Source: Actinoplanes siamensis (lineage in GTDB: Bacteria > Actinomycetota > Actinomycetes > Mycobacteriales > Micromonosporaceae). Taken from it: a DNA stretch of 64,000 nt. The stretch spans positions 1-64,000 of the forward strand of contig NZ_BOMW01000063.1 in assembly GCF_016862395.1 (NCBI RefSeq), in the 5' to 3' direction. The notes under the pieces are model-generated. The model did no database searches. It was given only the letters and a program-made list of their open reading frames with translations, and was not told the origin of the DNA. The position numbers and the translations under genes were made by a program. This document shows positions 41,217 through 50,615 of the stretch, in pieces. The first letter of the stretch is position 1. The number at the start of each line of letters is the position of its first letter.

Positions 41217-42389
41217 ATGCGTCACCAAGCCGCCGCCGTCCTCACCGGCGTCGCCCTCGCGGTCGTCGCGACATCCCCCGCGTACGCCGCCGAGGCGACC
41301 GGCACCGTCCTCAACGCGGGGAGCGCCACCGCCGTCGACGGGTCCTACCTGGTCACCCTCAAGTCCGACGTCGACCCCGCCCGCGCCGGCCGCCTGGCCG
41401 CCCGCTACGGCGGCACCGTCGACCGCGTCTTCGGTCACGCGATCGAGGGCTACACCGCCCGCCTCACCGCCCGTCAGGCCGCACGGCTCGCCGCCGACCC
41501 GTCGGTGGCCGCCGTCGAGGCCGACCAGACCGTCCGGATCGCCGACACCCAGAGCTCCGCGCCCTGGGGCCTGGACCGCTCCGACCAGCGTGCCCTGCCG
41601 CTGAGCGGCACCTACACCTACGGCCCGAGCACCGGCACCACCGTCTACGTCATCGACACCGGGATCCGGATCACGCACCAGGACTTCGGCGGGCGGGCCA
41701 GCTACGGCTACGACGCGGTCGAGGGGGACAGCGTCGCGCAGGACGGCAACGGGCACGGGACCTTCGTCGCCGCCGTCGCGGCCGGCAACACCTACGGCGT
41801 CGCCAAGTCGGCGAACGTGGTAGGCGTCCGCGTCCTGGACAACAACGGCTCCGGCACCACCGCCGGCGTCATCGCCGGCATCGACTGGGTGACCGCGCAC
41901 GCGGCGGCCGGCCGCTCGGTGGCCAACCTCAGCCTGGGCGGCGGCGCCAGCTCCACGCTGGACGCGGCGGTCCGCCGGTCGATCGCCGCGGGCATCCCGT
42001 ACGCGATCGCCGCCGGCAACTCGGGCGCCAACGCGGGCACCACCTCCCCCGCCCGCGTCACCGAGGCCCTCACCGTCGGGGCCACCTCCAGCACGGACGC
42101 GCGGGCGTCCTGGTCGAACTACGGCTCCGTGCTGGACCTGTTCGCCCCCGGGGTCACCATCACCTCGGCCTGGCGCACCAGCGACTCCGCGACGTACACC
42201 GGCAGTGGCACCTCGTTCTCCTCCCCGCACGTGGCCGGGGCCGCGGCCCTCTACCTGACCGCCCACCCGGGCGCCTCGGTCGCCACCGTCAACGCGGCGA
42301 TCGTCGGCGCGGCGACCACCGGCGTGGTCACCGGACCGGGGTCCGGCTCGCCGAACCGGCTGCTCTACACCGGCTCGCTGAGCAGCTGA
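41217..42389 (+). CDS. Secreted subtilisin-like serine protease (S8)
   Basis: A 390-residue exported protease. Signal peptide (about 1-24, ending SPAYA), inhibitor-I9 propeptide (about 42-108, SYLVTLKSDVDPARAGRLAA) and S8 domain (about 115-385). The catalytic triad is Asp147 (VYVIDTGI), His180 (GNGHGTFVAAVAAG) and Ser333 (GTSFSSPHVAGA), with oxyanion Asn268 (AAGNSG). The layout is that of the proteinase K/aqualysin group. GGGAGGAAC lies about 4 nt before ATG 41217. It is expected to mature outside the cell by removal of the propeptide. A GC-rich hairpin follows the stop. Confidence 0.95.
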   Translation: MRHQAAAVLTGVALAVVATSPAYAAEATGTVLNAGSATAVDGSYLVTLKSDVDPARAGRLAARYGGTVDRVFGHAIEGYTARLTARQAARLAADPSVAAVEADQTVRIADTQSSAPWGLDRSDQRALPLSGTYTYGPSTGTTVYVIDTGIRITHQDFGGRASYGYDAVEGDSVAQDGNGHGTFVAAVAAGNTYGVAKSANVVGVRVLDNNGSGTTAGVIAGIDWVTAHAAAGRSVANLSLGGGASSTLDAAVRRSIAAGIPYAIAAGNSGANAGTTSPARVTEALTVGATSSTDARASWSNYGSVLDLFAPGVTITSAWRTSDSATYTGSGTSFSSPHVAGAAALYLTAHPGASVATVNAAIVGAATTGVVTGPGSGSPNRLLYTGSLSS

Positions 42390-42634
42390 TGCGGTAGGCC
42401 CGGCGTGGTCGGATCGCCGCCCCGGGGGGGGTGCGGCGATCCGGCCGCTCGGGCCGGCGCTCTCCCCCGGGTCCGCGTCGGGACCGAGCTGCACCACCCT
42501 TCGCAGCCCTGGCACGTCCACGCGCGCCGGCCGGCCATGACCCACGCCACGGCGCGCTCGACCCACCGCGCCCGCGGGTACTTGCCGACCAAGCCCGTCC
42601 CATCGGCGTGCCAGCCAAAACCGAACCGACTCAC
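42365..42634 (-). CDS. Doubtful small protein with a CxxC-type motif
   Basis: A minus-strand frame reads FGFGWHADGTGLVGKYPRAR, then WVERAVAWVMAGRRAWTCQG and CEGWCSSVPTR. Over its middle 40 codons third positions are mostly G or C, and WTCQGCEGWC resembles a zinc-binding knuckle. However, the tail runs into a terminator hairpin and the end of the subtilase gene, and I see no clear ribosome site. The GTG at 42634 is one of several possible starts. I include it only as a possibility in an otherwise empty 317-bp gap. Confidence 0.22.
   Translation of the reverse strand: MSRFGFGWHADGTGLVGKYPRARWVERAVAWVMAGRRAWTCQGCEGWCSSVPTRTRGRAPARAAGSPHPPRGGDPTTPGLPHQLLSEPV
42410..42443 (+). terminator. Hairpin downstream of the subtilase
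   Basis: CGGATCGCCGC and GCGGCGATCCG form a perfect 11-bp stem with a C/G-rich 12-nt loop, 20 nt past the stop. No U-tract. Confidence 0.65.
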
Positions 42635-42706
42635 AAACCGACGCAGTTTGGTTTGGGCCCCTCCCACCCGGGTAGTTCACGATCACCTTGAGCAAAGGAG
42701 AAGATC

Positions 42707-43171
42707 GTGACTACCGTGACCGAGTCCGTGGACGTGAACGTGCCGATCGGTACGGCCTACAACCAGTGGACCCAGTTCGAGGACTTTCCGAAGTTCATGG
42801 ACGGCGTCGAGTCGATCACCCAGACCGGTGACAGCCACACGCACTGGGTGACCAAGGTCGCCGGGCAGACCCGCGAGTTCGACGCGGAGATCACCGAGCA
42901 GCACCCCGACGAGCGGGTCGCGTGGCGCAGCACCGGCGGTGACACGAAGCACGCCGGGGTCGTCACGTTCCACCGCCTCAGCGACAACGAGACCCGGGTG
43001 ACCATCCAGCTCGACTGGGAGCCCGAGGGCCTGGCGGAGAAGGTCGGCAGCGCTGTCGGCGTCGACAACCACCAGGTGAAGGCGGACGCCAAGCGGTTCA
43101 AGGAGTTCATCGAGAGCCGCGGCACCGAGACCGGCTCCTGGCGCGGCGACATCGCCCGGCCCGGCGCCTGA
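42707..43171 (+). CDS. SRPBCC (polyketide cyclase/dehydrase-like) protein
   Basis: A 154-residue START/Bet v1-like fold. SVDVNVPIGTAYNQWTQFED and FPKFMDGVESITQTGDSH open the domain, with TREFDAEITEQHPDERVAWR and the closing helix KADAKRFKEFIESRGTETG. Such proteins bind a hydrophobic ligand in a deep pocket; this common actinobacterial type has no established substrate. GTG at 42707 has AAAGGAGAAG about 4 nt upstream. It is monocistronic and ends at a very stable hairpin. The Rv0910-type toxin is also an SRPBCC protein, but this gene is far from the Rv0909-like gene at 25.9 kb. Confidence 0.85.
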   Translation: MTTVTESVDVNVPIGTAYNQWTQFEDFPKFMDGVESITQTGDSHTHWVTKVAGQTREFDAEITEQHPDERVAWRSTGGDTKHAGVVTFHRLSDNETRVTIQLDWEPEGLAEKVGSAVGVDNHQVKADAKRFKEFIESRGTETGSWRGDIARPGA

Positions 43172-43199
43172 CCGGCGGCCCAGCACTGCGGCGAGCGGT

Positions 43200-43226
43200 G
43201 GCCGGCCACGCCGGGCGTGGCCGGCC
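43200..43226 (+). terminator. Very stable hairpin after the SRPBCC gene
   Basis: GGCCGGCCACGC and GCGTGGCCGGCC form a perfect 12-bp stem with a 3-nt loop, 28 nt past the stop. It can act in both directions between the convergent SRPBCC and transporter genes. Confidence 0.75.
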
Positions 43227-43324
43227 GCCGGCTCTGTTTCCGCAGGGTGTCGCCGCGGGCGGGGAGAGCGCGCAGCAGGGGCGGCGGGTCGTACGCCCCG
43301 GGCCCGGCCTGGATCAGGACCAGA

Positions 43325-44653
43325 TCACCCCACGGACCGTGACGGCTCTGCTGGAGCGTCAGCGAGAACCCGGTCGTGGCGCAGCGACGACCGGGCGGTC
43401 TCCCGGGACGCCAGGACCGCGATGACCGTCAGCGCCGAGGCGGTCGTCATGTAGATCGCGACCGCCGTGGTGTTCGGGTGCCCGACGTCGCCGAGCAGCT
43501 TCACCGCGATGATCGGCGCGAGCGCGCCGGCGAGGATCGAGGCGAGCTGGTAGCCGACCGAGGCGCCGGTGTACCGCACGGAGGTGCCGAAGAGCTCCGC
43601 GAAGAAGGCCGCCTGCGGCGCGTACATCAGGGAGTGCAGGATCAGGCCGACCAGGATCGCCAGGATGATCTTCGGTTCCGACCGGCTTCCGATCAGATCG
43701 AGGAACAGGTACGACCACAGCGCGATCCCGATCGCGCCGGCCAGGTACAACGGCCGGCGGCCGACCTTGTCGGACAACGCCCCGAACAGGGGCACCAGGA
43801 GGAACTGCGCCGCGGAGCCGATCAGCAGCGCGGTCAGGATCTTGCCCTTGTCCGCCGAGGTCCCGGCGAAGGTCGTCAGATAGGTGATCGAGATGACCGT
43901 GACCAGGTAGTACCCGATGTTCTCGGCCAATCGCATGCCCATCGCCAGGACGATCTCCCGCGGGTAGCGGCGCAGCACCTCGAGCAGCGGCTGGTGCGGC
44001 CGGTCCCGCAACCGCAGCTGGGCCTGCCGGAAGACCGGCGACTCCTCGACCGACAGCCGCACCCAGAGCCCGACCAGCACCAGCACCGCGCTGAGCAGGA
44101 ACGGGATCCGCCACCCCCAGGCGTTGAACGCGTCGTCCGACTGCACCAGCGCGAGCAGCCACAGCACACCGGTCGCGAGCAGGTTGCCCAGCGCCACACC
44201 GGCCTGCGGCCACGACGACCAGAACCCGCGCCGCTCGTCGTCCCCGTGCTCGGCGGCCATCAGCACCGCGCCGCCCCACTCCCCGCCGACCGCGAAACCC
44301 TGCGCGAGGCGGCACCCCAGCAGCAGGATCGGGGCGGCCACGCCGATGCTCGCGTACGTCGGCAGAAGTCCGATCGCGACCGTCGCGAGACCCATCAGCA
44401 GCAGCGACACCACAAGCATCCGCTTGCGGCCGACCCGGTCGCCGAAGTGGCCGAACACCACGCCGCCGAGCGGTCGGGCGACGAACCCGAGCGCGTAGGT
44501 GCCGAACGCGAGCAGCGTGCCGGTGACCGGATCGGACTCCGGGAAGAACAGGGTGCCGAAGACCAGGGCGGCGGCGGAGCCGTAGAGGAAGAAGTCGTAC
44601 CACTCGACGGCGGTGCCGACCAGGGACGCGAAGACCACCTTGACTATCGACAT
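43325..44653 (-). CDS. MFS transporter of the metabolite:H+ symporter (MHS) type
   Basis: A 442-residue twelve-helix permease. VEWYDFFLYGSAAALVFGTL, then GFVARPLGGVVFGHFGDRVG with RKRMLV and FAVGGEWGGAVLMAAEHGDD, are signature motifs of the MHS family (shikimate, citrate, proline/betaine carriers). ATG at 44653 is chosen because GGGAG sits about 8 nt upstream and the membrane start follows directly. The substrate cannot be read. It lies 92 nt downstream of a GAF/PucR-type regulator on the same strand, which fits the common pairing of such regulators with the uptake system they control. Confidence 0.92.
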   Translation of the reverse strand: MSIVKVVFASLVGTAVEWYDFFLYGSAAALVFGTLFFPESDPVTGTLLAFGTYALGFVARPLGGVVFGHFGDRVGRKRMLVVSLLLMGLATVAIGLLPTYASIGVAAPILLLGCRLAQGFAVGGEWGGAVLMAAEHGDDERRGFWSSWPQAGVALGNLLATGVLWLLALVQSDDAFNAWGWRIPFLLSAVLVLVGLWVRLSVEESPVFRQAQLRLRDRPHQPLLEVLRRYPREIVLAMGMRLAENIGYYLVTVISITYLTTFAGTSADKGKILTALLIGSAAQFLLVPLFGALSDKVGRRPLYLAGAIGIALWSYLFLDLIGSRSEPKIILAILVGLILHSLMYAPQAAFFAELFGTSVRYTGASVGYQLASILAGALAPIIAVKLLGDVGHPNTTAVAIYMTTASALTVIAVLASRETARSSLRHDRVLADAPAEPSRSVG

Positions 44654-44745
44654 GCGGGCTCCCGGGAATGTGACGTAGGTTACCGGGACGCTACGTCCGG
44701 GCCGGTCCGGAAACCCATGGGCCCGATCCACACATCCACGCGCGT

Positions 44746-46659
44746 CTAGACGTGGTCGGCCTCCACCGAGCGCAGGCGGTGCAGCCGCAGGGCCAGTTGC
44801 AGGTCGAGGACCCGGCGTGGATGCTGCCAGTCGTCGCCGAGCAGCTGGGCCACCCGGTCCAGGCGCTGGGTGACCGTGTTGACGTGCACGTGCAGCGCCT
44901 CGGCGGCCTTGGCCAGCCCGCCGCCGTGGTCGAAGTAGACCTCGAGGGTGGTGACCAGAGCGGTGCCACGGCGAGCGTCGTAGTCGATGACCGGGCCGAG
45001 AACGCCCAGCACAAAGCCGGCGACGTCGCGGCGTTCACCGAGCAGCAGACCGACGTACCCCAACTCTGCGGTGCCCGCGCCTGACCCGGAACGGCCGAGA
45101 GTGATCAGCGCGCTCAGGCACTGACCGGCCTCGCGGTACGCGGGCGCGACAGCGGCCGTCCCGCGGCCCGGTCCCGCGCCGCCCGCGGTGACCGGCCGGC
45201 CCAGCACGCGGCTCAGCTCCCCGGCCACCTGCCGGGCCGTCCGCGCCGGATCCTCCCCGGGCAGCAGCAGCGTGACCCGGCCGTCCCGGGTCGTCGCCAG
45301 GCCCCGGCGGCCCGCCGCGAAGCTGCGCGCCCAGGAGACCGCGCGCTGCCGCAGGCCGTCGCCGGTGTCGTCGCCGGCCTCGACGATAACGTACGGCGCG
45401 TCCAGGTCCAGCCCGAGCCGCGCGGCCCGGTCCCGCACCGCGTCCGCGTCGCGCACCGGCCGGCTGATCAGGTCGTCCAGCAGATCACCGCGGACCTGCG
45501 CCTCGGCCTCGGCCACGGTCCGCCGGAACAGCAGCAGCAGCGCGGTGACCTGCGCGGCGCGTTCCAGGATCCGCTGGTCGGCCGGCGCCAGCGGCTGGTC
45601 CGGCCGGAACACCAGCGCGCCCAGGTTGTCGGCGCCGGCCACGATCGCCGCGATGACCAGGTCGTTGCGGCGCACGCCGCGCCTCTGCCCGCGGGAGGCC
45701 GCGACCGCCTCGTCGACGGTGGTCTCGGCGGCCTGCGGCAACGGCGCGTGGCAGCCGGGCGTGCGCGCGGTGGCCAGCGTGCGGCCCTGCGCGTCGATCA
45801 CCAGCAACGCCCCGCGCAGCACGTCGACCAGGTCGGCGGCGAGGTCGTCGACCCCGCCGCCGCGCAGCACCAGCGCGGTCATCCGGTCGTGCGCGGCGGC
45901 CGCGCGTTCCACGGACGCGCTGTGCGCCTGGATGGTGGCATTCGCCGCGGACAGCTCGGCCAGCGCGGTCTGGGTCTCGCTGAGCAGCCGCGCGGTGTCC
46001 AGCGCCACCGCGGCGTGCGCGGCCAGCGACAGCAGCAGCGCGACCTCCTCGCGGGCGAACGGCCGCTCGGCACGGTTCGCGGCGAACAGCACGCCGATCA
46101 CTGTGGAGCCCAGCCGCATCGGCACGCCCAGGATCGCCACCAGGCCCTCGTCGCCGACCCCGCCGTCGATGTCGGTGGTGTGCTCGAACCGGGCGTCGGT
46201 GGGATAGTTCGCCGTCGCGTACGGCGTCCCGGTCAGCGCGACCAGCCCGCCCAGGCCCGCGCCCGGTGGCAGCCGCAGCTTCTGGAAGCTGGCCGCCACC
46301 GAGCCGTCGGTGATCCGCATGTACGTGTCGCCGCGCTCCGGGTCGTTCAGCGTCATGTACGACACGTCCACGTTGAGCAGCGTCCGCGCCCGGTGCACGA
46401 TGGCCCGCAGCACCGCGTCGACGTCGCGCAGCCCGGCCAGGTCCCCGGCGGTGTCGTAGAGGGCGGAGAGCTCCTCCTCCCGGCGCCGCCGGCGTTCGAG
46501 CAGCGCCCGCACCCGCAGCGCGAGCAGTTTCGCCTGCTCCAGCTCGTCCAGCTCACCGGCCGGGGCGCCGGCCGCCCGGGCCGCGATCAGCGGGCGCTCG
46601 AACTCCACCAGGGCGGCCTCGCGGGCGAGCAGATCCAGGTATTCCAGTCCCCGCGACAT
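44746..46659 (-). CDS. GAF-domain PucR/CdaR-type transcriptional regulator
   Basis: A 637-residue activator. A helical lead (1-65) precedes a GAF sensor domain (about 85-225, RTLLNVDVSYMTLNDPERGD, LGVPMRLGSTVIGVLFAANR). A second sensor-like region follows (about 255-370, with GALLVIDAQGRTLATARTPG), then the C-terminal PucR HTH: TLEVYFDHGGGLAKAAEALH and VHVNTVTQRLDRVAQLLGDD. ATG at 46659 has AGGGTGG about 7 nt upstream. It is followed by an MHS transporter and preceded, 44 nt away, by a diguanylate cyclase on the same strand. The inferred role is sensing a small aromatic or organic acid and controlling its uptake. Confidence 0.9.
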   Translation of the reverse strand: MSRGLEYLDLLAREAALVEFERPLIAARAAGAPAGELDELEQAKLLALRVRALLERRRRREEELSALYDTAGDLAGLRDVDAVLRAIVHRARTLLNVDVSYMTLNDPERGDTYMRITDGSVAASFQKLRLPPGAGLGGLVALTGTPYATANYPTDARFEHTTDIDGGVGDEGLVAILGVPMRLGSTVIGVLFAANRAERPFAREEVALLLSLAAHAAVALDTARLLSETQTALAELSAANATIQAHSASVERAAAAHDRMTALVLRGGGVDDLAADLVDVLRGALLVIDAQGRTLATARTPGCHAPLPQAAETTVDEAVAASRGQRRGVRRNDLVIAAIVAGADNLGALVFRPDQPLAPADQRILERAAQVTALLLLFRRTVAEAEAQVRGDLLDDLISRPVRDADAVRDRAARLGLDLDAPYVIVEAGDDTGDGLRQRAVSWARSFAAGRRGLATTRDGRVTLLLPGEDPARTARQVAGELSRVLGRPVTAGGAGPGRGTAAVAPAYREAGQCLSALITLGRSGSGAGTAELGYVGLLLGERRDVAGFVLGVLGPVIDYDARRGTALVTTLEVYFDHGGGLAKAAEALHVHVNTVTQRLDRVAQLLGDDWQHPRRVLDLQLALRLHRLRSVEADHV

Positions 46660-46703
46660 GTGCGCCACCCTATGCGGCGGCGGGCGGACGTCACATGTGC
46701 GCG

Positions 46704-48140
46704 TCAGCCAGCTTGGACCGGGTGGATGTGTTCGATCGGCACATGGTCGCTGGTGACCCGGGCGCGGCCGGCGCTCTTGCTGGCGTACATCAGGCGGTCC
46801 GCCTTGTCGAGCAGCTCCGCCGCGCTCTGCACGCCGTCCCACCGGGCCAGACCCGCGGAGAACGACTGGTGGTACGGCGTAGCCGCCAGCAGCCGCCGCA
46901 CCACGACCCGGGCCTGTTCGTCGGAGTAGCCGGTGAGCAGCACGCAGAACTCCTCCCCGCCGTAGCGGGCGAGCAGGTCCTCCTGGCCCAGGTTCGCCCG
47001 CCACACCGCGGCGGCCTCCTTCAGCAGCTCGTCGCCGGCCTGGTGTCCGTAGGTGTCGTTGTACCGCTTGAAGTGGTCGAGGTCGAACAGCGCCACGATC
47101 ACCGGCTCGCCGGTCAGCGCGCCCTGGGCGAGCGCCGTGGCCAGCCGCTCGTCCCAGCAGCGCCGGTTCGCCAGTCCGGTCAGCGGGTCCTGGTTGACCA
47201 GCACCGACAGGTTCCGGGCCTGGCTCTCGACCCGCCCCACCAGGCCCACCATGCGGACGGTCACCAGCGCGAACAGCACGATCGAGCAGATGCCGCTGGG
47301 CAGCCAGTCGCGGTCGATGGTGCCGGCCGCGCCCTGGTAGAGGCCGGCCGCCGGAGCCAGGAGGATGGCAACCGCGAGAAGAGCCAGCCGCGGGCGTACG
47401 AACATCGGCGGCCGGTCCAGCGGCACGGTCAGCCGGCGCATCGACGGGTGCAGCGCGGCGGCCGCGATCAGGAAGCTGCCGAACACCAGCATCACCTCGG
47501 CCGGGCCGCCGCTCTGGTACGGCCGGTCGCCGGGCGTGGCGATCACCAGCACGTCGGAGACCCCGGTGCAGGCCAGCGCGCCGAGCATCAGCCGGTAACT
47601 CGCGCTCCGCGCGCCCGGCGTGGTGACCAGCAGCGACACCAGCGCGATCACGCTGATGTCGCCGGCCGCGAAGAGCAGAGCCAGCAGCCGCTCGCCGCTG
47701 CGCACCGCGTCGTCGGTGAGCGTCGCGCCGACCACGAACGTCCAGTACAGCAGCGCCAGCCCGGCCACGATGATCCCGGCGTCGACCAGCACGGTCCGGC
47801 CGTCGGCGCGGGCCCGGCCGCGGATCAGCCCGATCAGCGTCCAGCACAGCAGCGGATAGCCGGCCGCCGAGAACAGGCCGGCCACCAGCGGCCACGGGCC
47901 GGCATCGGTGACCATGTAGATGGTCGAGCTGATGATCCACAGCGCGGAGCCGGCCGCGATCGCGTACCAGGTGGACGTGCGTTGCGGCCGGTGCCGGCGG
48001 ATGCCCGCGAGGATCAGGCCGACGCAGGTGAAACCGGCGAGCGCGTACGCCGCGGCGCGCGACGGCCCGTCGCCCGGCAGCACCGCGTAACCGGCCGACG
48101 TGACGACGCCTGCCACGAGGCACTTCTGCCATCCCGCCAT
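46704..48140 (-). CDS. Membrane diguanylate cyclase (GGDEF)
   Basis: A 478-residue protein with about eight to ten N-terminal membrane helices (about 1-300) and a GGDEF domain (about 310-470): DPLTGLANRRCWDERLATAL, FDLDHFKRYNDTYGHQAGDE and LLARYGGEEFCVLL. The active-site GGEEF is intact, so it should make c-di-GMP from GTP. I see no clear RxxD inhibitory site. ATG at 48140 is preferred over GTG 48146. It is divergent from a GGDEF-EAL protein, giving a synthesis/breakdown pair from one promoter region, and may be co-transcribed with the PucR regulator. Confidence 0.92.
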   Translation of the reverse strand: MAGWQKCLVAGVVTSAGYAVLPGDGPSRAAAYALAGFTCVGLILAGIRRHRPQRTSTWYAIAAGSALWIISSTIYMVTDAGPWPLVAGLFSAAGYPLLCWTLIGLIRGRARADGRTVLVDAGIIVAGLALLYWTFVVGATLTDDAVRSGERLLALLFAAGDISVIALVSLLVTTPGARSASYRLMLGALACTGVSDVLVIATPGDRPYQSGGPAEVMLVFGSFLIAAAALHPSMRRLTVPLDRPPMFVRPRLALLAVAILLAPAAGLYQGAAGTIDRDWLPSGICSIVLFALVTVRMVGLVGRVESQARNLSVLVNQDPLTGLANRRCWDERLATALAQGALTGEPVIVALFDLDHFKRYNDTYGHQAGDELLKEAAAVWRANLGQEDLLARYGGEEFCVLLTGYSDEQARVVVRRLLAATPYHQSFSAGLARWDGVQSAAELLDKADRLMYASKSAGRARVTSDHVPIEHIHPVQAG

Positions 48141-48262
48141 ATGCACGGGTCATCCCATCGGCAGTGGAACGCGCCGGTTGAGCCCGGCCGCTTTCCCTTT
48201 TCCGGCGGCCGGCGATGCCGATAGAGGTGTCGAAGCCCACCGGAGGAAAGGCGCCACGCCCG

Positions 48263-50530
48263 ATGCGTTCACCGTCTCGACCCGTCCGTGCGGCGGGCCT
48301 GATCGCCGTCGCCTCGGGCGGGTGGATGCTGGTCGCCGTGTTCCTCGGCGTCCTGGGCGTCCGCACGTCCGTACCGTCCTGGGCGCTGTGGCCGGTCGCC
48401 TGGGGCGCGGTCTTCAGCGCGGCGGCCGGCTGCCTGGTGGCCGCGTACACCGGCACCGACGCCGGCCGGGCGTTCTGGCGGCGGCTCGGCGGCGCGATCG
48501 CGGTGCTCGGCCTCGGGTCGATCTCGCAGACCGTGGACACCACCCGGCATCCCGACGAGATGATCGCGATCGGCCCGCTCAGCGGCGCCCTCTACTTCAC
48601 GGCGGTCGCCCTGGCGGTGCTCGCCCTGCTGCGCCTGCCCGGCCGCCGCCGGTCCTGGCGCGCCTCGGTCACGCTCTGGATGGACGTGGCGATCGTCGGC
48701 GTCGCCTCGGCCCTGGTGCTGCTGCAGCTGCTGCGGGTGCTGCCGATCCCGGCGCCGAGCGGCCCGGCCGCGGCCGCCCTACGGGTCATCGTGGTCGGCA
48801 CGGCGTGCGCCGCGGTCGTCGCGATCGTCAAGGTCGGGATGAGCGGCACCGGGCCGGTGTGCGGACGGGCGCTCTGGATGCTGAGCCCGGTCGGGCTGCT
48901 CCCCCCGCTGGCCATGGTGCTCGCGCCGGCCTTCCAGCGGTGGGCGCACCTGAACGCCTCGGTGGCCGTGCTCCCGATGCTCGGCGTGCTGGTGGCGCTG
49001 GCCGCCCGGGCCCAGACCGGGGCGGACACCGCCGGCGCGGCGCCGGTCGGGCAGGGGCTCGGCGGGGACCTGCCGCAACGGACGGTCAGCCGGATCCCGT
49101 ACGTCTCGGTCGGGGTGACCGCGGCCATGCTGCTCGCCGTCACCTTGCGGGCCGGCTATCTGCCGGAGAGGCTCGCCGCCGGCGCCGTGGTGCTGATCGT
49201 GCTGGTGCTGGTCCGCCAGCACGCCGCGCTGCGGGACAACGGCCGGCTCGCCGACCGGCTCGCCGACCAGGCCCGCTACGACGACCTGACCGGCCTGCCG
49301 AACCGCCGGTACTTCACCGACACGCTGCACCGGCGCACCGCCGGCACCACTGTCGCGGTCTGCGACCTGGACGACTTCGCCGCGCTCAACGACCGGCTCG
49401 GCGACGGCACCGGCGACGAGATCCTGCGCAAGGCCGCCGAGCGGATCACCCTGACCGTCGGCGGCGACGCGCTCGTCGCCCGGCTGCTCGGCGACGAGTT
49501 CGGCGTCCTGCTGCCCGCCGAGCACCCGCTCGCCGACCCGGAAAGGCTGGCCGCGGTGCTGCTGCAGGCGTTCCAGGCGCCGCTGCCGGTGGGCGACCAC
49601 GACCTGCTGGTCACCGTGACCGCGGGTTCGGCGGACGGGCGGGACGAGGCGGTGCCGGACCTGCTGCGCCGTGCCGAGCTGGCCCTGCAGGCCGCCCAGC
49701 GCATCGGCACCAACCGCCACCAGCAGCACACCCCCGACCTGGACACCTCCGCCCAGCATCACGCGGACCTGGCCGCGGCGCTGCGCCGGGGCCTGGAGTC
49801 GGGCGAGTTCCGGCTGCTCTACCAGCCCATCGTGGAGCTTCCGGCGGGCACGCTGAGCGCGGTCGAGGCGCTGGTCCGCTGGCACCCGGCCGGCGGCCGG
49901 CCGGTCTCCCCGACCGAGTTCATCCCGGTCGCCGAGCAGACCGGACTGATCGTCGACCTGGGCGCCTGGATCCTGGACAAGGCCTGCGCCGACGCGGCCG
50001 CCTGGCGGCACCGGCACGGCGACGCGGCCCCGCGGATCAGCGTCAACGTCTCCGCGCGCCAGCTGCTCGACCCGGAGCTGCCCGCCCTGGTCTCGGCCGT
50101 GCTGGCCCGGCACCACCTGCCCGCGCAGCAGGTCACCCTGGAGATCACCGAGACCGCGGTGTTCGCCGGCGGGCCGGCCCTCAACACCGTACGGGCGCTG
50201 CGCGAGCTGGGCGTCGGGATCGCCCTGGACGATTTCGGCACCGGCCACTCGTCGCTCACCCTGCTGCGGACCTGCCCGGTGACCACGCTCAAGGTGGACA
50301 AGTCGTTCATCGACGAGCTCAACGGCAGCCCGCAGCAGGAGGCGATCGCGGCCTCGCTGAGCGGGATCGCCACGACGCTCGGGCTGGGCGCGGTGGCCGA
50401 GGGGGTGGAGACGCAGGAGCAGGCGGACCGCCTGCACGTGCTGGGCTACCGGTTCGCGCAGGGCTTCCATTTCGCGCGGCCGCTCCCGGCCACCGACATC
50501 GACGCGTGCCTGCTGGCCACCGCCGCCTGA
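48263..50530 (+). CDS. Membrane GGDEF-EAL protein, probable c-di-GMP phosphodiesterase
   Basis: A 755-residue protein: about eight membrane helices (about 1-330), a GGDEF domain (about 345-500) and an EAL domain (about 515-755). The cyclase signature reads LLGDEF, with Leu for the first Gly, and the upstream DLDDFAALNDRLGD is altered, so cyclase activity is doubtful. The EAL side has all landmarks: LLYQPIVELPAGTLSAVEAL, ISVNVSARQL, VTLEITETAV, ALDDFGTGHSSL, KVDKSFI and AEGVET. It likely degrades c-di-GMP, with the GGDEF part perhaps regulatory. GGAGGAAAGG precedes ATG 48263, though the spacing is long; an in-frame ATG at 48215 is possible. Confidence 0.9.
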   Translation: MRSPSRPVRAAGLIAVASGGWMLVAVFLGVLGVRTSVPSWALWPVAWGAVFSAAAGCLVAAYTGTDAGRAFWRRLGGAIAVLGLGSISQTVDTTRHPDEMIAIGPLSGALYFTAVALAVLALLRLPGRRRSWRASVTLWMDVAIVGVASALVLLQLLRVLPIPAPSGPAAAALRVIVVGTACAAVVAIVKVGMSGTGPVCGRALWMLSPVGLLPPLAMVLAPAFQRWAHLNASVAVLPMLGVLVALAARAQTGADTAGAAPVGQGLGGDLPQRTVSRIPYVSVGVTAAMLLAVTLRAGYLPERLAAGAVVLIVLVLVRQHAALRDNGRLADRLADQARYDDLTGLPNRRYFTDTLHRRTAGTTVAVCDLDDFAALNDRLGDGTGDEILRKAAERITLTVGGDALVARLLGDEFGVLLPAEHPLADPERLAAVLLQAFQAPLPVGDHDLLVTVTAGSADGRDEAVPDLLRRAELALQAAQRIGTNRHQQHTPDLDTSAQHHADLAAALRRGLESGEFRLLYQPIVELPAGTLSAVEALVRWHPAGGRPVSPTEFIPVAEQTGLIVDLGAWILDKACADAAAWRHRHGDAAPRISVNVSARQLLDPELPALVSAVLARHHLPAQQVTLEITETAVFAGGPALNTVRALRELGVGIALDDFGTGHSSLTLLRTCPVTTLKVDKSFIDELNGSPQQEAIAASLSGIATTLGLGAVAEGVETQEQADRLHVLGYRFAQGFHFARPLPATDIDACLLATAA

Positions 50531-50615
50531 CGAGGCGGTGGACGGCACCGGGCTGTCGTCCGGACGACAGCCCGGGTCACCGGACGCGGTCGGCGCGCGC
50601 CATATGCTCTTCGGG

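Noticed and set aside
46669..48543. Extension of the PucR-type regulator frame upstream for another 600 codons
   Set aside because: The extension lies over the diguanylate cyclase gene in another frame and has no domains; ATG 46659 with AGGGTGG is the real start.
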